Origin: Nematopogon swammerdamellus
Lineage: Eukaryota > Arthropoda > Insecta > Lepidoptera > Adelidae
NCBI GenBank assembly: GCA_946902875.1
Contig: OX336344.1
Coordinates: 19,117,791 to 19,181,790, forward strand
Direction: 5' to 3'
DNA: 64,000 nt
Positions within the stretch are counted from its first letter, which is position 1. Every line of letters starts with the position of its first letter. Both the position numbers and the translations under genes were made by a program. The notes beneath the pieces were generated by a model that ran no database searches, was not told where the DNA came from, and saw nothing but the letters and a program-made list of their open reading frames with translations. Positions 50,701-59,700 of this stretch are shown here, in pieces.

Positions 50701-53700
50701 ACTAAGGTTGGAATTTGCGGTCACTTTGGCCGACGTTTCGGACTGGCGCGCGCAGTCCATCCTCAGGGCGAGTGCCTGGCGTGCCGTCTGTTGTTTTGTC
50801 AACAGCAGCCAGGCGGGTGGCCGAGTGGTTTGGGCATCGGTTTCTCATGCGAGAGGTCCGAGATTCCAATCCGGTCGGCGTGTACCAATGAGTTTTTTCT
50901 AACGAAAAAATTTACGTGCTGCTTCACCGTTCGGAACCGGTGTAAAACTGTAGGTCCCTTCCCTTGCCCCTTGCTAGGTGGTAGGCTCAAATAGTAGCCG
51001 ACTGGTTTGGTACCACCGTATTGGATGTAAGATGGCCGCATAGCAGCCTCGGTTGTGTTCTCCTCTAGTCCAGTATAGCAAATTCTCCGGTATGGCACCT
51101 ACCTTCTCGGAGGTGATATCGGCTGGTCGGCATACCGGATTACATACATAAAAAAGGCACTCGCCCTGAGGATGGACTGCACGCGCCAGTCCGAAACGTC
51201 GGCCAAAGTGACCGCAAATTTCAACCATGGTAAGCCAAATACCAATAATATTAACATGGAAAACTAAAAGTATTTATAAAAAAAAGGGTTACTTGGTAGA
51301 TTTTCTCTCAGACTAAGGAAGAGATTCAGTCTCAGGCATATATGAGTATAGGGCAATAAAAAAATAAAAAAACATTGCAAGAATGAGTTATTTTATTTTA
51401 GTATGTCCATCCATCACCATGGTTTTAATTTCCCTTTCTCTGTTAAACCATAATACATAACTGTTATCTTGGAAAATATGCCGAACATAGTACATTGATT
51501 GTATAGTGTTTTAGGACGAAAATTATCAACATTTCGAACATGAACATCGAATATTATGTTTTTGGGTGCAAAGGACCCAACAATGTATTTTTCGAAAATT
51601 TGAAGGATAATCAGTAAATATGTCTCTTTCTTTGATTGGCTGGCTTGCTGGCAAGTATAGATGCATTCAAGACTATTAGAAAAAGTTTATTTGCATAGGA
51701 GATCCTGTGGGATTGTTCTTTTTAATCTTCTCAGTATTTCTTCCCAGAGTTTACGCATATCGATCAGTGTAAATGGACCCGTATATTTTTTTAGAATATA
51801 AACATTTTAAATTACTCTGTTTAATTTTAAACACTCATAGATCAGTTAGCAAGATCAGTACAAACAAAACAAGGACAAAACAATATGAATGACAAATGAA
51901 GAACATATACCGTGCGCATAAGGACGCACCGTGGACCATAACACGCCCCACGGCCCAGGTCATTAGGAGCTAAACATTAGTCATTTTTCCGAGTAGTCTT
52001 TTGTCGCCTAAATCACATTTATGTAGCATATTTCTCTCAGATGTTTTTTTTTTACTTTCATACTAAAGTCAAAACTACCCACAAAATTAATGATTTTGCA
52101 TACAAAATCAATAGTCGGAACATTATGTCTATAGTAAATTTTTTTGCAAGATGAAGGACTGACAGGGTTGTACGCTGCACACAACTAAAGTCTTCCTGGC
52201 CCTTGCGTCACTACAACAAATAGTTTTATGGCTCAGTCCCATTGTCTTCATTAGAAACTGGTACAAGGCTCAGAACGGTTTAACTTCACTACAGTGTTTG
52301 CAACTTTTATCGATTGAATAATCTTTAGTTGTTGAGTTATAATGCGACTTTGAAAGGGACATTAAATAAAGCTAAAGTAAAATTGTTTTATTTCTGGTAT
52401 CACTACTGTGCACACCACAGATTACTAATATACCTACCTTCGGTGCTGCCAACTTAACTTTTTATTACTTATATTTAGCTGAAGATTTTGTCAACCAAAT
52501 CAAACATTTGGTAAATTTGAGTTTACAGCATTTCATTAGTTAATTATTCAATAAAATTATCGATAACCACATGACTATTTCGAAATTTTTGGAAACTGGC
52601 AACACTTCAAACGTCACTTCTTCAGTCTTGCAAAAAAAAAATAGACTATAAAGTATTTGGATTGAGTTTTCTTTATGGAAAGCTCGACATGCGGCATCAC
52701 TTCACCTACAAGTAGGTGTCTAACGATGCCCACAGACATTCTGTGAAGCACGGGGATTGCAAATGCCATGCCGGCCTGACAGAGCCTTTTCACGCTCCCT
52801 TTTGAAAAACACCAGGCTGTACTTGGGGGGAAATAGAAATAGGGTTTATAAAAAAATTACACTAACAATTTTCATATCCAAATAGGCTGGCGAATACGCT
52901 GGTAAAAAGTCCACAGTAAGAGTGACATTCATAGTCGCAACGAGCGTGCTTAGTTCGCCTCTGAGCTCAAACTTTGACGTTTACCACTCTCATAGACAAG
53001 CCGTGCGCGCGCTAAGCATCCATCTTTGAGTCCAAGTCTAGTCTTACGACGACTTTAGCCTCGAAAGCGAACTTACGAGTTTTCTGTCTCTTTCATTTTA
53101 ATACAAATGAGGGAGTAGCGCAGAATAGAATACACAGAGCATTGAAGCACTGGCTGTCCTGTCATCTCACGACAGACAGGTTATCCTATCCTTTGTTTCG
53201 TTTCCTAAGACTGGCAGCGTGCGTTGAGTGTGACAGTCAACTTTGAAGCATACACAAATTGTCTATGAAATGGGGGATCTCTACGAAAAACACCCTATAT
53301 TTCAGTATGAGCAATGGTGCGAACTATGGTGCGTATCCCACCAGACAAAGAAAAAATGTGATGTTTAACTTAGACTACTACTTGGCTTAGCATAGTTCGT
53401 TCTAAGCGTTAGTCTCGCTCGACTATGAAAGTCCTGTACAAAATGTTAGTGAACTTTAATCGGACTCGTGCTTAGCTTAGACAGTGCTAAGCTTCGAACT
53501 TTCGAACGACTATGAACGTCAGCCTAAGTCTTTATATCTTATATTTCACTCTTAGTCTCTTTAGTCAGATTATGTACACCACGAGTTTAACAATTTCCAG
53601 TAAGTTGAATCCAATGTCCAGTAAGTTTCTATCTAACACTATGCCTCAATCCCGACAAAGCAAAAAACAAAATGGCCGCCCAGGTTACAGTTGGACAAAA

Positions 53701-56700
53701 CATAAACAGCGAATGGAATGGATCCCGCAAGCGGGTGTCTGTGCATACAGGCCAACGACGCAGTGATTTGATGTTAGGGTTACGTCGTACGATTAGCGAT
53801 GTGAGCGAAGCGACTGCCCAGGGTTATGTGATGGATAAGCGTGGGCGCTGCAGGGAGGTGTTTCATTCACTGGAGTTTAGTCAGCTATCAACTCTAAAAA
53901 CCGATGAATTGAAAAGGCTGTAATTTTTTCAATGAATTAAAACCAATATAGCTGTTCAAATCAGCCCCACAGTACTTATATTCTCTACTCGGCAACTATT
54001 CGAATTGTTGTCTGCTACCATATAATATGTTGATAATAAACAGGGATCGGAATAGGTAGAGTATAAAATCCTAATGTTGCCGAGAAGACATAAGAGGGAG
54101 TGGTTAAAACCACCTCTTTCGGGAATTCTGAAAAATTCCTGGTAATTTCGAGATATGAAAAATATACCCTGGTAGTGATATAGTTAATAACTTTTTACAC
54201 TCGTAACATGCTGTAATGTAATACCTTATTTAAAAATTCAAAAATTGCTTTGAAATAAATTATTGGAAAGGAAGTGATTTTGACTTGAAAATTATTTATG
54301 AGATTTTTAATAAGGTATTTAGTACGGTAAGGTAACGTACATACATTACAGCATGTTACAAGTTTCAAAAGTTACTAACTTATCACTAGCAGGAAATATT
54401 TTTCAAATACTAGAATTCTCCCTCTTCGGGATTTTTTTTTTGGAATTGCCGAAGAGGTGATTTTAATCACTCCATGTTACGCTATGTGTCATGTCTTCCC
54501 GCCAACATTGGGTATTTATACTCTACCTATTCCAATCCCTAAAAAACAAATAAAGAACCGGAATTTATGAATGTAAAAAGAAGCCACGTGCGAGTCGGAC
54601 TCGCGCACCGAGTTTTCAAAGTTCTTCAGTTTAATGCGTGGTAGGTGTATTTTTGAATGCTTTCCATTCCACTGCAGGAAGTTCTGGGCAAAGGGCTGTT
54701 CTTTGACTTGTATGAAATATCAAAATGGAATGATCGCGTCCCCCTCTTTTACTGTTTCTGTCACAGCAATAAATAAACACTGTAAAATTGTTTTTAACCT
54801 AACCTCAAAAAAAAAAGTATTTTTTCAGTTTTTAACACAATCATAGAACAAAATTAGTTGAGTTATAGCCAATCATCAACTCCGCACGGTGCTGTGCTCA
54901 TTAGTACACCTATAGAATCAATGCTGACTTTTCAATTCCAGTGAAGGAAACGCCCCCCGCGTACATAAAGGTCGCATTATGTCAGGCATGGGGAACTTGC
55001 CTTGCGCGCAGAACGGTTGTAGGTCGAGGGCGTGAAGCGCTGAGGTGGCCAGCGTCGGAGGACCTTCGCAACACAATCATCTTTGTAATTAACCCGCCTC
55101 TTATTAGGGTTATGAACCAAACATTTGTAAAACGGTCCCTCCGCGAGACTCGCTCCTTCAAGAATCTAGGCCTGCCAAGATCGACGTTAAGCTCGATTAT
55201 GGAGAGAGCTGCGAAGTCGGCACTGGACGCATCCAGCAGAACATGGATAGGTAGGTCGAGAGGCGGGACTGGTGATTCTCCGCGTCTTAGTCATCCCAGG
55301 AATTATTATAGGGCGCCAATATATACAGAGTGTATCAGGATAGGTTTGAGAAACATCAGGATAGGTTTGAGAAACGTCAGGAATAGAAAGTACTCATTAT
55401 TAGTAGAAAAAAAAACCTTACCACTCAAATCGAAATTCCGTATTTCTTTTTTCATACAAAAATTGAAAATTGTAATAAAAACCCGATGGACAGTGAGTCT
55501 GGGGGGGGAGATTTGGCAACAGTGCTGTCTAGGTCTAGAGAGTGCAATGACCTGCTCCACTACCATTTTTCTTTTGATGTCATTAAAATTTAAGTGTTTG
55601 GAATTTAATTACATGCTGTTCGATTCTACTAGTTTTGTCAGCCTCGATAGCTCAGTGGTGCAGACAGTCAACTGTCGCTATTGAATGTTAAGCAACGCTG
55701 GGTGCGGTCAGTACTTGGATGGGTGACCGCTGACCGTTGGAGGCTGACCGAGGTTCAGATTCCTCGTAAAACTGTAGGTTCCTTCCCTCCTAATCTTACT
55801 TGGTGGTAGGGTTTAACCCGCCCGGGTTGGTACCACCGCACTGAATGAAACGTCGGTCAAAACGGCTATGTAAATAGTTTGTGTTTTCCGACCAGTTCAC
55901 TGTAGCCGGCACAAACAAAGGGGGAAGCACTGACATGGCACCTAGTTCACCCGGTGTTATGGGCTGACATCATGGTCGTTGTAGGTGATGTAGCCAGGCG
56001 TGTCAGTTTCCATAAAAAAAAAAAAAAAGTTAATCGTGTAAGTTAGTAATTTTATTCCGTCTACCAAATCTCGATAAAACAATTTTCAGCAAAAATGACC
56101 GAATCTGGGAAAACAGTCTCAGAGCTTTTCGTCTTCAAATACGGACCCCTTTCGAACCCTGAAGTTACGAAACCCTATCCTGAAACAGCCTGTATATTGT
56201 TTTAATATAAACATAAAAAAAGATGTTACTGACCGGTCGCGAGGTCCTGCGCCTCCCCCTCGAGCGGTGCGACGTCGCTCCGCACGGCCACCGCCGCCGC
56301 CGCGCTGTCAGCTCTCTGTCAAATGATAAAATGGTTAACATTACAGCCCAACAGCACATTTTTGTACGGTGTGGGGCCGGTACTTTAAAAGAATAGCCCC
56401 ACTGCATCTCTCCCCTTATATGTCGTAAAAGGCGACTAAGGGATATGACTCCCTTCTTATATTACTAGGTGGTTTAACCCGCCCGGGTTGGTAACACCGC
56501 ACTGAATGAAAGGTCGGTCGAAACGGCTATGTAAATAGTTTGTGTTTCCCGTCCAGTTGAGTGTACCCGGCACGACTGAAGGGAAGCACTAACATGGCAC
56601 CAAGTTCACCCGGTGTTATGGGCTGACATCACGGATGTTGTAGGTGATGTAGCCAACCGTGCCAGTCTCAACACGGAGCACCTTGTCCTAATACTTTGCT

Positions 56701-59700
56701 AACTAAGTTTGCTTGTAAGCTACTAAGACCCACCTTCTGAATGACCCGGTGAAAGGGTCGTACCAAGGTGAGAGGTGGCTAACCTGTCGCCCTTTAGCAT
56801 GGCATCTTGTTTTATCTTTATTATTACACCAAATATTATACCAATGAAAAAAACATAACACAATTAACAATTTGGTTTCGTCTCTCGTAAATTGCTTCGT
56901 TGAGAGTGAGATAAAACAAAAATGTTTTCATTTGTTGAACCAATATGCATGACAGGTTAGCAATGGAACCACAAGATCGGGTGACCCAAACAAACAAAAG
57001 GCGTGAAATGTATATACCTTCAACTCTTCCATGGCTCTGGCGACATACAGCATTTGGTGGTCGCGCGACGCGTTCTTTGGAATACCCTCCCTTATGATAT
57101 TCCATTGTTCCACCGTGGGCAGTAGTACCTGCAAATAACGTTTATGTTGTGTGAACAAAAAAGTGTTTGAAAAAATTACATTCCATTCAAATTAGTAGCC
57201 GACATGAAATGAAGGGAAGCACTGACATGACACCTAGTTCACCCGGTTTTATGGGCTGACATCACGGATATTGTAGGTGACGTAAACTCGATTTATTAAA
57301 AAAAATGTTTTTTTTTGTTCACATTTTGGGGTACCCTGAACCCTGTACCTTCCACTAAACTATTCGACCAATTTTATCTATGGCCTGTCTGCAGGCCAAA
57401 ATTATGCGTATTTTGGCATCAGTTCCATCAAAATCCATTCAATAGATCCGTAGATATCTGCGAGTGACCAGACAAACACCAGAGTGGTCCCTTGACCCTA
57501 AACTGTAGCTCTGACAAGGAAATTGCCCTGGAATTCCACCAGCAGCGAGTGGAGTGTTCGGAAGGTGTCAACGGTTTTCTCACCACGTCATCTATGTCCG
57601 GCGGGGGTGGCAGATGGTGGTCGGTGGGCTGGAGGGCGGAGCGCGCCGCCTTGCGCGCGGCGCACTTGTGCTTGCCGCCGCCGCCGCCGCCGACACCCGC
57701 GCCCGCCGCCGCGCTCGCCGCCACGCTCGCCGACATTTTCTCCGCCGTTTTCACTCTAGTCGCTGCGCACAACAACACACGGTCACATCTAAAGCACGGG
57801 TGACCAAAGTGCGGCTCGGCAGCCAATAGAATTGTTTCAGAAGATAGGAGCACAAGGATTGTGAAAATTAAAAGCGATTGAAACTGCTGCAGATATGAAT
57901 GGAATTAATGTTTTTAACAAAAAAACTAACAAAAGTAGTACACAAAATTCTTAATAAATTAATAATCATTCAAAGGTTGGAAGAAATCTTGTGTTAGGGA
58001 GAAGTTTGTCTTTGCTCTGTTGTTTGCGTGCTCGTTTCTGTAAAATGTTTTCGGGGCATAAAGTATTTCTATCATTTTAACTTGAAGGTATCACACAAAC
58101 AAGAGAGCAAATAATTTCCAGAATAAGAAAAAATATGAAAGCATAATAACTGACCTGATAAAAACTGACCTTCTAAGTAGCCCCTAACATAGTCTATGTC
58201 GATAGGTGGCGGTGTGACAGCGGTGTGGATGTCGGTGACGGCCGGGGGCGCGGCGGGGGCGGGCTGCACGGCGGCGGCTGCGTCGGGCGGCGCCACCGGC
58301 ACGAGGGCGCGCGCGTGCGGCGCCCCCGGCGCCGGCACGTGGCCCAGCCCCAGCTGCGCCGCCTGCGCCGCGCTCAGCCCGCCCCCGGCGGCGGCGCCGC
58401 TCGCCGCGCCCGCCTCCTCCGCCCCGCGCGCCATCATCACCGAGTGCGGGTAGTCCAGCAGCAGCTGCACCACCGCCGTGTGCCCGCCCTTGGCCGCCTC
58501 GATGAGCGTCGTCGAGTTGTCCTTGAGCTTGCGGAACGGGTCCGCGTCGCACGCCAGCAGGAACTTGACCACCTCGGCGTGGCCGCCGGCGCACGCCAGC
58601 GACAGCGGCGTGTGGTCGCCGTTGGCCGTCACGCGGTTCACGTCCGCGCCCTTGCCCACGAGGAACTGCACCGTGCAGAGGTGCCCCGCGCGGCACGCCT
58701 TCATCAGCGGCGTGCGGCCACCCTCGCTCTCGTGCTCGAGGTCGGCGCCGTAGCGCAGGAGGTGCGCCGCCACGTCCGTGTGTCCGTTCTCGCACGCGTA
58801 CGTGAGCGCCGTGTCGCCAGTCTGCGTCTGCGCGTGGACGTCCGCGCCCGCGCCCAGCAGGTAGCGCACGAGCTCGATGTGGCCCTCCTGCGACGCCTCC
58901 ATGAGCGGCGTGGAGGCGCCGAGCTCGGCGTCGGCGCCCGCCTTGATGAGAAAGTCGGCGACCTCGAGGAAGCCGCCGCAGCAGGCGAGCGTGAGCGCCG
59001 TCTCCTGCGTCTCGTCGGTCTGCGCGTTGATGGCGGCGCCCTGGCCCAGCAGGAGGGCGACCATCTCCTCGTGTCCCTCGCGCGCGGCCTCCATGAGGGG
59101 CGTGTAGCCCTCGTCGTTGACCTCCTCGATGTTGGCGCCGCGCTCGAGCAGCAGCATGGCGAGCTCGACGTGGCCGCCGCAAGCGGCCAGCGTGAGGGGA
59201 GATTCGAAGCTGTCGGTGGGCATGTTGACCTGCGCGCCCGAGTCGAGGAGCAGCCGCGCGACCTCCACGTGGCCGTCCATGCTGGCCTCCATGAGCGCCG
59301 TGTGCATCTCGTCCGTCTTGTGCTCGCGGTCCGCGCCCGCCGCCAGCAGGAAGCGCACCATGTCCAGGTGTCCCTTGTAGCAGGCGAGCGTGAGCGCCGA
59401 CTCCTTGAATTCATTCGAGTGGGTGTTGATGCCGGCGCCGTGCTCGAGGAGGATCTTGGCGACGCCGACGTGGCCGGCGGAGGCCGCCTCCATGAGCGGC
59501 GTGTGGCCGTTCTCGTTGTGATCCTCGACGTTGGCTCCGGCCTCGAGGAGCGCCTGCACGGCGGTCTCGTGGCCGCCGGCGCAGGCGTACATGAGGGGGG
59601 TGTTGCCGGAGCCCGACTGCGCGTTGACGTCCGCGCCGTGCGCGATCAGGAGCCGCACAATGTCCACGTGTCCCGCGCTCGCCGCCTCCATGAGGGGTGT

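Noticed and set aside
50811..50885. Possible tRNA-Ser or tRNA-Leu gene
   Set aside because: tRNA-like head only. The sequence runs directly into a SINE body and the stems are imperfect.
54941..55684. 247-codon plus-strand open frame as a gene
   Set aside because: Runs through a dispersed repeat fragment and into a SINE head at 55638. No domain recognised.
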